From Cellulomonas sp. APG4 (GTDB lineage Bacteria; Actinomycetota; Actinomycetes; Actinomycetales; Cellulomonadaceae), in NCBI RefSeq assembly GCF_009996735.1, contig NZ_JAACYI010000029.1, positions 1 to 42,372 on the forward strand: 42,372 nucleotides of DNA, given 5' to 3'. Numbering within the stretch: the first letter of the stretch is position 1; every line of letters starts with the position of its first letter. A program made the translations under genes and the position numbers. Of the stretch, positions 33,868-41,786 are shown piece after piece. The notes under the pieces are model-generated. The model was not told the origin of the DNA. It did no database searches and was given only the letters and a program-made list of their open reading frames with translations.

Positions 33868-34896
33868 ATGGCCCCGTCGTCGTCGGTCGAGCACCGCGGT
33901 GCGGTCGCACCGCCGCAGGAGCACGCTGCGGCGGACTCCTCCGCGGCGGACTCCTCCGCGGCGGCCGGCGACCGGAGCGAGCCCGACGTCGCCGCGGCAC
34001 GCGCCTGGCTCGCCGCCGCCGCGCCGCTCGACCTGGGCCCGCTCGGCGTCGTCGCCCAGCACCAGCGCCCCGACGGCAGCTGGGGCGCCTCCGACGACGC
34101 CCGACGACGCGTGCTGCCGACCCTGTGGACGGCGTCGCTGCTGGGCGAGCTGGGCGCTGGCGACGGACCGGCCTGGCAGGCCGCGGCCGAGTTCCTGCGC
34201 ACGCACGGCTCGGCCGACGACGGCGTCTTCTCGCGCACCGCGCGGCGCGACGGCGTGCTCTCGTGCTACGTGGCGATCGCGGCGACCACCTACCTGCGCG
34301 GCGGCCGGACCGACCTCGCGCGGCCGCAGGTCGAGTGGCTGCTGCGGCACCAGGACGTGTGCGAGCACGGGGTCTCGCGTCGCGGCGGGGTCGAGCGCTA
34401 CGAGCCCGGGCTCGCCGTCCGCTACGGCGGCTGCCTCGCGTCGACGTCGTGCCTCATCGGCGTGGTCAAGGCCGGGTGCGCGCTCGAGCTCTGGCGGCGC
34501 ACCACGTCGCAGGACGGGCCGGGTGCGCGCGAGCTCGACGCGATGCTCGCCGTCGTGCGCGAAGCCCTGCTCGAGCGCGGGCTGATGCGCACGCGCTCGG
34601 GCGGGGTGCTGCCGCTCGGCGTGCCGGCCCACCGGCCCGAGGACTGGTTGCGGCCCACGTTCCCGCTCGACTGGCGCACCGACCTCGTCGAGGTGCTCGG
34701 CCTGGTGACCCGCACGGGCCCGCCCGACACCCGCACCGCCGCGGCCCGCGCGCGCCTCGCGTCCTGGCAGCTGCCCGACGGCGGCTGGCCCCTGCTCCGC
34801 GCGTACTGGCCGCCCGGCTTCCCGCCGCTGGAACGCACCTCCGCCCGCCGCGCGAGCCGCCTGGTGACCCGGCGCGTCCTGGCGGCCCTCTCCTGA
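33868..34896 (+). CDS. Prenyltransferase/squalene-oxidase repeat protein
   Basis: This 342-residue protein shows alpha-toroid repeats of the prenyltransferase/terpene-cyclase clan: QRPDGSWG near residue 65, a repeat region to about 300 and QLPDGGWPLLRAYWP near 305. No DxDD cyclase motif is visible, so the biochemical role is open. The first 35 residues are low-complexity Ala/Ser/Asp and contain a perfect tandem 15-base duplication (33928-33942 and 33943-33957) encoding AADSS twice. The ATG at 33868 lacks a clear ribosome site; another start could remove the low-complexity tail. Next to the AlkZ-like gene (75 bases upstream). Confidence 0.75.
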   Translation: MAPSSSVEHRGAVAPPQEHAAADSSAADSSAAAGDRSEPDVAAARAWLAAAAPLDLGPLGVVAQHQRPDGSWGASDDARRRVLPTLWTASLLGELGAGDGPAWQAAAEFLRTHGSADDGVFSRTARRDGVLSCYVAIAATTYLRGGRTDLARPQVEWLLRHQDVCEHGVSRRGGVERYEPGLAVRYGGCLASTSCLIGVVKAGCALELWRRTTSQDGPGARELDAMLAVVREALLERGLMRTRSGGVLPLGVPAHRPEDWLRPTFPLDWRTDLVEVLGLVTRTGPPDTRTAAARARLASWQLPDGGWPLLRAYWPPGFPPLERTSARRASRLVTRRVLAALS

Positions 34897-34909
34897 CGAC
34901 TCACCCCGC

Positions 34910-34974
34910 GAGTTCGCACCGGCGCACCGAGTTCGCACCGGCCCGCGTGCGAACTCGGTGCGCGAGTGCGAACT
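34910..34974. repeat. Palindromic repeat, copy 3 (nested inverted repeat)
   Basis: The inner 15-base arms match copies 1 and 2 exactly and lie at 34924-34938 and 34947-34961 with an 8-base spacer of different sequence. Outer arms are agttcgcac at 34911-34919 and gtgcgaact at 34966-34974. It starts 13 bases after the stop of the prenyltransferase-like gene and precedes the TetR gene, again an intergenic position next to a 3' end. Confidence 0.9.
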
Positions 34975-35077
34975 GGGGATAGGACGGGGACCTGGCCCCA
35001 CCCGACACCTCCACGCATTTCCTATGGGGTGTAGGCTGCAGCCGACGATTGATAGGGCGACGTGTCGGGAGGGTGCC

Positions 35078-35665
35078 GTGGGACGGGCGGGGCTGACGAC
35101 GGCGCGGGTCGTGGCGGCGGGCGAGGAGCTCGCCGATCGGATCGGGTTCCGGGCCGTCACGATCGCGGCGCTCGCGCGCGAGCTGGGCGTGCGGCCGGCG
35201 AGCCTCTACGTGCACGTGCGCGATCTCGACGACCTGCGCGTGCGCATCGCCCTCGGCGCCCTCACGGAGCTGGCCGACCGCGCGGCGCACCGGATGGCCG
35301 GCCTCGCCGGTCGCGACGCGTTGACCGCCCTCGCGACCGCCTACCGGGAGTTCGCACGCGAGCACCCGGGCCGGTACGCGTCGATGCGTCACCCGCTGAG
35401 CACCGAGGTCGCACGCGCCAGCGCCGGCCCCCGCCACACGGAGCTCACCGCCGCCGTCCTCCGCGGCTACGGCCTCCCGCCGGCCGAGGTCCCGCACGCC
35501 GTCCGCACCGTCGGCGCCCTGATCCACGGCTTCGTCGACCTCGAGGCGAGCGGTTCGTTCGGCCACAGCTCACCGGCGGGCGAGCAGAGCTGGACCCGCG
35601 CTCTCGAGGCGCTCGACGCCGCGCTCACCCACTGGCCCGCGACGCCGTCGGCCGCGAACCCCTGA
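35078..35665 (+). CDS. TetR/AcrR family regulator (WHG C-terminal domain)
   Basis: This 195-residue repressor has an N-terminal HTH (FRAVTIAALARELGVRPASLYVHVRDLDDL in pieces, residues 25-55) and a C-terminal ligand domain with RYASMRHPL and GFVDLEASGSFG, typical of the WHG/TetR_C_33 group. GTG at 35078 has a GGGAGGGT site. An ATG at 35024 is in frame but would put promoter-like sequence into the gene. The SGNH esterase gene starts 16 bases after its stop, so the pair is probably one transcript and the esterase is a possible target. Confidence 0.9.
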   Translation: MGRAGLTTARVVAAGEELADRIGFRAVTIAALARELGVRPASLYVHVRDLDDLRVRIALGALTELADRAAHRMAGLAGRDALTALATAYREFAREHPGRYASMRHPLSTEVARASAGPRHTELTAAVLRGYGLPPAEVPHAVRTVGALIHGFVDLEASGSFGHSSPAGEQSWTRALEALDAALTHWPATPSAANP

Positions 35666-35681
35666 CCCGAGGAGACCTTCC

Positions 35682-36863
35682 ATGACCACCCACACCCGCG
35701 AGGCCGCTCGACTCGCCGAGCTCGTGCGCGGCGCCGTCGAGCTCGAGCACGGGCCCGACGGCGTTCGTGCGCACCGCCTTCCCGCATGGGCGCGTGCGCA
35801 GACCACCGACCCCCTGCTGCAGGCGGCGCAGTCCCAGCCGGCGGGCGTCCGTCTGACGTTCGCCAGCGAGGCGACCGTCGTCGAGCTCGACGCGCACGCG
35901 ACACGCGTCGGCTACCGCGGCGCACCCCTGCGCCCGGCCGGCGTGTTCGAGCTGGCCGTGGACGGCGCCGTCGTCGGCCGCGCGAGCCTCACCGAGGCGA
36001 CGGTGGTCATGACGGACCTCGCCACGGGTGCGGTCACCGCCGAGCCCGCCGGCGCGAGCACCCTGCGCTTCAACGGCCTGGCGCCCGGCACCAAGCGTGT
36101 CGACGTGTGGCTGCCCCACAACGAGACGGTCGAGCTGGTCGCCCTGCGCACCGACGCACCGGTCGAGCCGTGGCCCACGACGGCGCCCGTGTGGCTGCAC
36201 CACGGCAGCTCGATCAGCCAGGGCTCGAACGCCGTGCACCCCAGCGGGACGTGGCCCGCGGTCGCCGCGACCCTGGCCGGTGCGGACCTGCTGAACCTCG
36301 GGTTCGGCGGCAGCGCGATGGTCGACCAGCTGGTCGCCCGCACCATCCGCGACCTCCCGGCCGACGCGATCAGCCTCAAGCTCGGCATCAACGTGGTCAA
36401 CGCCGACGCGATGCGCGTGCGCGCGTTCGAGAGCGCGGTGCACGGGTTCCTCGACACGGTGCGCGACGGCCACCCCACCACGCCGCTGCTGCTCGTCTCG
36501 CCCGTGCTCTGCCCCATCCACGAGCACACCCCGGGCCCGGGGGCGTTCGACGAGGCCGCCCTCGCGCAGGGCCGGATCGGGTTCCGCGCGACGGGCGACC
36601 CGGCCGAGGTCGCGGCCGGCAGGCTGACCCTCACGGTGATCCGGGACGTGCTCGCACGGGTCGTCGAAGCACGCCGCGCGGACGACCCGCACCTGCACCA
36701 CCTCGACGGCCGCGAGCTCTACGGCGAGGGCGACGCGCAGGCGCACCCCCTCCCGGACGACCTGCACCCCGACCCGGCGACCCACCGCCTCATGGGCACC
36801 CGGTTCGCCGAGCTCGCCCTGCTCCCGGACTCCCCCGTCCCCCTCGTCCGAACCGGCGGCTGA
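35682..36863 (+). CDS. SGNH/GDSL-type esterase
   Basis: This 393-residue protein has an N-terminal beta-sandwich-like region (about 1-165) and a C-terminal SGNH hydrolase domain. Block I is HGSSISQG with nucleophile S177, block II NLGFGGSAM, block III KLGINVVN and block V DDLHPD with the catalytic Asp/His pair near residue 365. The two-domain plan resembles carbohydrate esterases of the CE2/GDSL_3 type, which remove acetyl groups from sugars; the substrate here is unproven. No signal peptide, so it is cytoplasmic. ATG at 35682 has a GAGGAGA site. It lies 54 bases upstream of the mannonate dehydratase-family gene. Confidence 0.87.
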   Translation: MTTHTREAARLAELVRGAVELEHGPDGVRAHRLPAWARAQTTDPLLQAAQSQPAGVRLTFASEATVVELDAHATRVGYRGAPLRPAGVFELAVDGAVVGRASLTEATVVMTDLATGAVTAEPAGASTLRFNGLAPGTKRVDVWLPHNETVELVALRTDAPVEPWPTTAPVWLHHGSSISQGSNAVHPSGTWPAVAATLAGADLLNLGFGGSAMVDQLVARTIRDLPADAISLKLGINVVNADAMRVRAFESAVHGFLDTVRDGHPTTPLLLVSPVLCPIHEHTPGPGAFDEAALAQGRIGFRATGDPAEVAAGRLTLTVIRDVLARVVEARRADDPHLHHLDGRELYGEGDAQAHPLPDDLHPDPATHRLMGTRFAELALLPDSPVPLVRTGG

Positions 36864-36917
36864 CCGGCCGGCCCTCCCTCGCTGCGTAGGCTCGGCGGCA
36901 CCCGACCGAGGAGAACC

Positions 36918-38156
36918 ATGCAGATCGTCGCCGCCGACGTCGTCGTCACGAGCCCCGACCGCAACTTCGTCACGCTCCGCGTCACCACCGAGGACGGCCT
37001 CACGGGCCTGGGTGACGCGACCCTCAACGGCCGTGAGCTCGCCGTCGTCGCCTACCTGCGCGAGCACGTGGTGCCGCTGCTCATCGGGATCGACGCCCAC
37101 CGCATCGAGGACACGTGGCAGTTCCTGTACCGCGGGGCCTACTGGCGTCGCGGCCCGGTGACGATGGCCGCGATCGCCGCGGTGGACATGGCGTTGTGGG
37201 ACCTCAAGGGCAAGGCCGCGGGCATGCCCGTCTACCAGCTCCTCGGCGGAGCCTCGCGGACCGGCCTGCTCGCGTACGGCCACGCGTCCGGCAAGGAGCT
37301 GCCCGAGCTCTTCGACTCGATCCGCTCGCACCAGGAGCAGGGCTACCGCGCGATCCGCGTGCAGACCGGCGTGCCGGGCCTCAAGAGCATCTACGGCATC
37401 GCGTCGAACGCGACGTTCGAGGGCAACAGCGGCGTGCGCTACGACCACGAGCCGGCCCAGCGCGGCGCCCGTCCCACCGAGGAGGACTGGGACACGCGCT
37501 CGTACCTGCGGCACGTGCCGACGGTGTTCGAGGCGGTGCGGAACGAGTTCGGCCCCGAGATCCCGCTGCTGCACGACGGCCACCACCGGATGACGCCCAT
37601 CCAGGCCGCGCGGCTCGCGAAGTCGCTCGAGCCCTACGACCTGTTCTGGCTCGAGGACATCACCCCGGCCGAGAACCAGGAGGCGCTACGTCTGGTGCGT
37701 CAGCACTCGACCACCCCGCTCGCGATCGGGGAGATCTTCAACACGGTCTGGGACTTCCAGCAGATCATCCGCGAGCAGCTCATCGACTACGTGCGCGCCG
37801 CCTCGACCCACTTCGGCGGAATCACCCCGCTGCGCAAGGTCATGGACTACGCCGCGCAGTACCAGATCAAGTCCGGCTTCCACGGCCCCACCGACATCTC
37901 GCCCGTGGGGCTCGCCGCTCAGATGCACGTGGGGCTCGCGATCCACAACTTCGGCATCCAGGAGTACATGAAGCACGGCGCCCGCACCGACGAGGTGTTC
38001 CGCCAGACGTTCACCTTCACCGACGGCCTGCTGCACCCTGGCGACGCCCCAGGTCTGGGCGTCGAGCTCGACCTCGACGAGGCGGCGCGGTACCCCTACG
38101 AGCAGGCCTACCTGCCGTACAACCGCCTCGCCGACGGAACGGTCCACGACTGGTAA
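36918..38156 (+). CDS. manD: D-mannonate dehydratase family enolase (ManD/RspA)
   Basis: This 412-residue protein belongs to the ManD subgroup of the enolase superfamily. Mg ligands fall at D220, E246 and E272 in [17 protein letters not shown] and AIGEIFNT. R147 and Y159 lie where the Arg-Tyr acid/base dyad of characterised ManD occurs, and HGPTD follows at about 325. The C-terminus [13 protein letters not shown] is typical. Known members dehydrate D-mannonate (some D-gluconate) to 2-keto-3-deoxygluconate; others have low or no activity. ATG at 36918 follows GAGGAGA. The pairing with an upstream esterase suggests uronic-acid or acylated sugar use. Confidence 0.92.
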   Translation: MQIVAADVVVTSPDRNFVTLRVTTEDGLTGLGDATLNGRELAVVAYLREHVVPLLIGIDAHRIEDTWQFLYRGAYWRRGPVTMAAIAAVDMALWDLKGKAAGMPVYQLLGGASRTGLLAYGHASGKELPELFDSIRSHQEQGYRAIRVQTGVPGLKSIYGIASNATFEGNSGVRYDHEPAQRGARPTEEDWDTRSYLRHVPTVFEAVRNEFGPEIPLLHDGHHRMTPIQAARLAKSLEPYDLFWLEDITPAENQEALRLVRQHSTTPLAIGEIFNTVWDFQQIIREQLIDYVRAASTHFGGITPLRKVMDYAAQYQIKSGFHGPTDISPVGLAAQMHVGLAIHNFGIQEYMKHGARTDEVFRQTFTFTDGLLHPGDAPGLGVELDLDEAARYPYEQAYLPYNRLADGTVHDW

Positions 38157-38194
38157 CCCCCACCCCACCACCCGCGGGGTGGGAGGGTCGGGGG

Positions 38195-38587
38195 GTGCGG
38201 GTGCTGGTGGTGGACGGGGCGAACGTGGTGGGCGCGCGGCCGGACGGGTGGTGGCGCGACCGGGCCGGTGCTGCGGAGCGGCTCGTGGCCGCGATCGCCG
38301 CCGCCCGGACCGCCGGGGTCGCACCCGAGCTGCTCGGTGGCCGCGTGGTCGTGGTGCTCGAGGGACGCGCGTCGGCCGCGGACATCGCCGCGCACGGCGA
38401 CGTCGTCGAGGTGGTGCGGGCGCCGCGTGACGGCGACGCGACCATCGTCGCGCTGGTCCCGACCTACGCGCCCGACGACGTCCTCGTGGTCACCTCGGAC
38501 CGCGAGCTGCGCCGCCGCGTTGAGGCCCTGGGCGCCACGACGGTCGGCGCCGCCCACCTCCGCGACACCCTCGACCGCCCCACGTGA
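38195..38587 (+). CDS. NYN (PIN-like) domain protein
   Basis: This 130-residue protein is a single NYN/PIN-like domain. Acidic positions expected for metal binding are visible in VRVLVVDGANVVGARPDGWWRD (first Asp at 7), DATIVALV and VVTSDRELRRRV. Relatives are ribonucleases or predicted RNA-processing nucleases; the target is unknown. GTG at 38195 has a GGAGGG site. It lies 38 bases after manD and is convergent with the TetR gene that follows. There is no adjacent antitoxin-like gene, so a toxin role is not supported. Confidence 0.8.
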   Translation: MRVLVVDGANVVGARPDGWWRDRAGAAERLVAAIAAARTAGVAPELLGGRVVVVLEGRASAADIAAHGDVVEVVRAPRDGDATIVALVPTYAPDDVLVVTSDRELRRRVEALGATTVGAAHLRDTLDRPT

Positions 38588-38620
38588 GCCCCCCCTGGCC
38601 CCTGCCTCTTCCGGTGGAGG

Positions 38621-39187
38621 TCAGAAGGGCGGGCGCAGACCCGCGACCACCAGGTCGATCACGCGACGCACCTGGGCGTCCCACTGCGCGCCGTCGGGCA
38701 CCATCCACACGGCCGAGATCGCGATCATGACGTCTTCTGAGTCGACGTCGGCCCGCACGCTCCCCTCGGCCTTGCCCGCGTCGAGCAGCACCGCGAGCGC
38801 CCGGCGGATCCGCTCGCGCGTCTCGGAGAACAGCGGGGAGTCCGAGCCGACGGCGTTGCGGAGCGTGGGCGCGAGGCCGCGCTTGGTCGCGGCGTAGCGG
38901 ACGAAGTGCTCGGCCCACTCGCGCAACGCGTCGAGCGCGGGGCGGCCGTCGAGCAGCGCGGGGGCCGCTTCGCAGAGCTCTTCGACCTCGTGCCGGTACA
39001 CGGCCTCGACGAGCGCGTCGCGATTCGGGAAGTGGCGGTAGAGCGTGCCGATGCCCACGCCGGCCTGCTCCGCGATCGTCTCGAGGGGGACCTCGACGTC
39101 GCGCAGCAGCGCCTCGGTCGCGACGGCGACGAGCTTGTCGCGGTTGCGCCGGGCATCGGCCCGCAGCGGTTTGGTGGACGCGATCAC
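38621..39187 (-). CDS. TetR family regulator
   Basis: This 188-residue repressor has an N-terminal HTH (VPLETIAEQAGVGIGTLYRHFPNRDALV in pieces, residues 33-60) and a C-terminal ligand domain of the SBDP/TetR_C_3 kind (FVRYAATKRGLAPTLRNA). GTG at 39187 follows AAGGGAT. It is divergent from the VOC gene, and two matching 18-bp operators lie in the shared region, so it probably represses the VOC gene and itself. The inducer is unknown, though partners of such regulators are often small-molecule-modifying enzymes. Confidence 0.9.
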   Translation of the reverse strand: MIASTKPLRADARRNRDKLVAVATEALLRDVEVPLETIAEQAGVGIGTLYRHFPNRDALVEAVYRHEVEELCEAAPALLDGRPALDALREWAEHFVRYAATKRGLAPTLRNAVGSDSPLFSETRERIRRALAVLLDAGKAEGSVRADVDSEDVMIAISAVWMVPDGAQWDAQVRRVIDLVVAGLRPPF

Positions 39188-39196
39188 AGGTATCCC

Positions 39197-39226
39197 TTGA
39201 TAAACGGAGCATCCTCCGCTTAGAGT
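39197..39226 (+). promoter_or_regulatory. Predicted promoter of the VOC gene
   Basis: TTGATA (39197-39202) and TAGAGT (39221-39226) are 18 bases apart, and the spacer is exactly the first operator (39203-39220). A repressor bound there would exclude RNA polymerase. The element is a by-eye prediction supported by the operator position. Confidence 0.6.
39203..39220. promoter_or_regulatory. TetR operator, site 1
   Basis: The 18-base site aacggagcatcctccgct matches site 2 in 15 of 18 positions. It fills the space between the predicted -35 and -10 of the VOC promoter and lies 15 bases upstream of the divergent TetR start codon, so it could repress both genes. Confidence 0.75.
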
Positions 39227-39240
39227 CGTGATCTCAGGAA

Positions 39241-39258
39241 AGCGGAGGAACCTCCGCT
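39241..39258. promoter_or_regulatory. TetR operator, site 2
   Basis: This site, agcggaggaacctccgct, is a perfect 8-2-8 palindrome. It lies 38 bp from site 1 between the divergent TetR and VOC genes. Paired sites of this symmetry are typical for TetR dimers. Confidence 0.8.
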
Positions 39259-39313
39259 CAGCCTACGCGGATCCGCCGTCGGCGTCATCCGCCCCTTCGT
39301 CGAGGAGACGTCC

Positions 39314-39838
39314 ATGACCACCCTCACCCCGCCCCGCCGTCGCCCCTCCGGACCCCGCCCCACCACTGGGGTCCATGCACTGACGAGCGCCGCTCCGCAG
39401 CCGCGGCCACCGCACGCCCTGCCGGCCCGCATGCGACCCGCCGAGCCCACCCCACGCACGACGCCCACGGGCGCCGTCGGGCCCGCCAGCACCGCGTTCG
39501 CCGGCCTGACCTACGACGCGTTCGACGCCCTGGGCGCCGCCTCCTTCTGGGCTGCGGCGCTGCGCGTGGACGTGCAGGCGGGTGCGACCTCGGCCCGCGC
39601 CGAGCTCGCACCCTCGGCAGACGCCGGCCTGCCGGCGGTCGTCTTCCGACAGGTCACCGAGGGCCGCCCGCTCGCCACGCCGCTCCACCTGCGGCTCACG
39701 ACCACCGACCTAGAGGCCGAGTCGCGGCGCCTCGAGCACCTGGGCGCCCGCCGCCTCGGCACGGCCACCGACCGCACGCTGCGCACGCGCACGTTCGCGG
39801 ACCCGGAGGGCAACGCGTTCGACCTGGTCGCCGCCTGA
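39314..39838 (+). CDS. VOC family protein (glyoxalase_6-like) with N-terminal extension
   Basis: This 174-residue protein ends in a VOC domain of about 110 residues: LTYDAFDALGAASFWAAAL, PLATPLHLRLTTTDLEAESRRLEHLGARRL in pieces, and TFADPEGNAFDLVA. Such folds bind small molecules or metals; resistance to electrophiles or antibiotics is possible but unproven. The first 60 residues are rich in Pro, Arg and Thr and have no match I recognise. The ATG at 39314 has a strong GAGGAG site, and the later in-frame ATG at 39431 has none, so the extension is probably real. It is controlled by the divergent TetR. Confidence 0.78.
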   Translation: MTTLTPPRRRPSGPRPTTGVHALTSAAPQPRPPHALPARMRPAEPTPRTTPTGAVGPASTAFAGLTYDAFDALGAASFWAAALRVDVQAGATSARAELAPSADAGLPAVVFRQVTEGRPLATPLHLRLTTTDLEAESRRLEHLGARRLGTATDRTLRTRTFADPEGNAFDLVAA

Positions 39839-39929
39839 GCGCGAGCTACCCGTTGCTGCTTCGGCAAGGAGTCTTGCCCGGCTCCCCCGGCCCCGCGCAT
39901 GCTGCCGCCATGCACACGGGAGCGGCCCC

Positions 39930-40580
39930 ATGAGCGGGCACCAGCACGGCGAGGGCGATGCCACCGAGATGTTCGAGCCCCAGGCCTGGGACGAGCGCTA
40001 CGCGGGCGACGAGCAGATCTGGTCCGGTCGGCCGAACGCCCAGCTCGTCGCCGAGGCCTCCGCGCTCGAGCCGGGAACGGCCCTGGACGTGGGCTGCGGC
40101 GAGGGTGGCGACGTCATCTGGCTCGCCCGGCAGGGCTGGCACGTCACGGGGGCCGACTTCTCGGCGAACGGCCTGGCCCGGGCCGCACGGCACGCCGAGC
40201 AGTCGGGCGTCGCCGCGCAGGTCGACTGGTGGCAGGTCGACGCGCGCTCGTTCGACGCCGCCGGGCGCACCTGGGACCTGGTGACCACGCACTTCCTGCA
40301 CCCGCCCGACGGCGGCATGGTCGCGGCGACCGCACGCCTCGCCACGGCCGTGGCCCCGGGCGGGCACCTGCTCGTGGTAGGGCACGCGCCGTCGGACACC
40401 TTCACCCAGCTGAGCGAGAGCCATCGCCGGGCCATGTTCGTGGCCGCGGACCTGCTCCCCGGTCTGCCGCCCGGCTTCGAGGTGCTCGTCGCCGAGGAGC
40501 GACCGCGCACCATGACGCGCGACGGCGTGACCCACGACGTGCACGACGCGACCCTCCTCGCGCGGCGCACGCCATCGTGA
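39930..40580 (+). CDS. Class I SAM-dependent methyltransferase (TehB/thiopurine-like)
   Basis: This 216-residue enzyme has the SAM motif ALDVGCGEGGDVIWLARQG near residue 52, a second acidic strand VTGADFSANGLARA and the post-motif LVTTHFLHPP. FEPQAWDERYAGDEQIWSGRPNAQLV upstream is the start seen in TehB-like and thiopurine-like methyltransferases. Substrate unknown. ATG at 39930 has GGGAG; a seven-codon frame starting at 39910 ends in an ATGA overlap with it. It lies 42 bases before arr and may share its transcript. Confidence 0.88.
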   Translation: MSGHQHGEGDATEMFEPQAWDERYAGDEQIWSGRPNAQLVAEASALEPGTALDVGCGEGGDVIWLARQGWHVTGADFSANGLARAARHAEQSGVAAQVDWWQVDARSFDAAGRTWDLVTTHFLHPPDGGMVAATARLATAVAPGGHLLVVGHAPSDTFTQLSESHRRAMFVAADLLPGLPPGFEVLVAEERPRTMTRDGVTHDVHDATLLARRTPS

Positions 40581-40622
40581 CCGTGCTGGGATAGGGGCAC
40601 GACGACGCCCAGGGAGGTCTCC

Positions 40623-41084
40623 GTGTCCGACGGCGAGAGCTCGCACGTGCCCGTCACCTTCGAGCACCACCAGCACGTGCCGGGCCCGTTCTTCCACGGG
40701 ACGCGCCACACCTTCGACCCCGGCACCGAGCTCACCCCCGGGCAGGGCTCGAACTTCCAGGACGGGCGCGTGTCGAACCACGTCTACTTCACGGCCCGGG
40801 TGGACACGGCGGCTTGGGGCGCCGAGCTCGCGACGGCCCTCGCCGGGGAGGACGATCGCGGACGGATCTACGTGGTCGAGCCGCTCGGCCCGTTCGAGGA
40901 CGACCCGAACGTGACGAACAAGCGCTTCCCGGGCAACCCCACCGCGTCCTACCGCACGCGGGACGCCCTGCGCGTCGTCGAGGAGCTCGCGACCTGGGTG
41001 GGGCACTCGCCCGACGAGATCCAGACGATGCTCGACGGCCTCGCGCGCCTGCGCGCCGAGGGCCGCGACGTCATCGAGGACTGA
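40623..41084 (+). CDS. arr: NAD(+)-rifampin ADP-ribosyltransferase
   Basis: This 153-residue enzyme inactivates rifamycins by ADP-ribosylating the hydroxyl at C23. It has the family sequence along its length: PGPFFHGTRHTF near residue 20, LTPGQGSNFQDGR, NHVYFTARVDTAAWGAELA, GRIYVVEPLGPFEDDPNVTNKRFPGNPTASYRT in pieces, and the C-terminal GHSPDEI...DVIED pattern. Length is normal (about 140-150). The GTG at 40623 has a GGGAGGT site. Arr genes are widespread in environmental actinobacteria; no mobile element is adjacent, so this is likely an intrinsic gene. Confidence 0.95.
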   Translation: MSDGESSHVPVTFEHHQHVPGPFFHGTRHTFDPGTELTPGQGSNFQDGRVSNHVYFTARVDTAAWGAELATALAGEDDRGRIYVVEPLGPFEDDPNVTNKRFPGNPTASYRTRDALRVVEELATWVGHSPDEIQTMLDGLARLRAEGRDVIED

Positions 41085-41096
41085 GCCCCGGGACGC

Positions 41097-41762
41097 TCAG
41101 CCCTCCGCACCCACCCGCGCGGTCCGGTCGTCGAGCACGCGCTGGAGCGCGGAGGCGAACACCTCGGGGCTCTGCGCACCCGAGACGCCGTAGCGCTCGT
41201 CCAGCACGTAGAAGGGCACCCCGCGCACGCCCAGGCCGTGGGCCGCGGCGACGTCCTGCTCGACGGCGTCCGCGTGCCGCCCCTCCTCGAGGGCCTCGCG
41301 CAGCGCGCTGCCCTCGAGTCCCACGTCCTCGCCGAGCTCGACCAGGTCGTCGACCCGCCCCACGTGCCGACCCTCCTCGAAGTGCGCCGCGAACAGCCGC
41401 TCCACGAGCTCCGCCTGCAGCCCGTGCGCCTTCGCGTGGTGCAGCGCCTGGTGCGCGAGAGCGGTGTTGGTCTGGACGGTGGTCGCGAAGTCGTAGCGCA
41501 GCCCCTCGCCCGCGCCCAGCTCCGTCATCTGCGCGTGCATCTGCCGCACCTGGTCGGCGGAGATCCCCTTGTGCTGCACGAGGAAGTCGAGCTCGCTGCC
41601 CTCGAAGTCCACCGGCGTCTCGGGCGCCAGCTGGTAGGAGTGGTACTCGACCTGCACGTCGACGCCGGTCGCCGCCACCGCCTTCTCGAAGCGGCGCTTG
41701 CCCAGGAAGCACCAGGGGCAGGCGATGTCGGACCACACGTGCACGCTCACGGGTTCACTCAT
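41097..41762 (-). CDS. DsbA family oxidoreductase (FrnE-like)
   Basis: This 221-residue protein has a thioredoxin-type fold with an active site CPWC (residues 15-18) followed by FLGKRRFE, and the helical insertion with TTVQTNTALAHQALHHAKAHG typical of the FrnE group. GVRGVPFYVLDERYGVSGAQ is the cis-proline region. FrnE-like proteins in actinobacteria are cytoplasmic disulfide oxidoreductases linked to polyketide or stress pathways; no signal peptide here. I used ATG 41762; a GTG at 41771 is also in frame. It is convergent with arr with a 12-base gap. Confidence 0.9.
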   Translation of the reverse strand: MSEPVSVHVWSDIACPWCFLGKRRFEKAVAATGVDVQVEYHSYQLAPETPVDFEGSELDFLVQHKGISADQVRQMHAQMTELGAGEGLRYDFATTVQTNTALAHQALHHAKAHGLQAELVERLFAAHFEEGRHVGRVDDLVELGEDVGLEGSALREALEEGRHADAVEQDVAAAHGLGVRGVPFYVLDERYGVSGAQSPEVFASALQRVLDDRTARVGAEG

Positions 41763-41786
41763 GCCGAGCACAACCCGCGACGGCGC

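Noticed and set aside
38195-38587. NYN-domain gene as toxin of a toxin-antitoxin pair
   Set aside because: No small partner gene is adjacent or overlapping; the neighbours are manD and a convergent TetR gene.
39910-39933. Seven-codon upstream frame (MHTGAAP) overlapping the methyltransferase ATG
   Set aside because: No ribosome site and no regulatory peptide features (no run of Cys, Trp or other attenuator residues), so chance is the best explanation.
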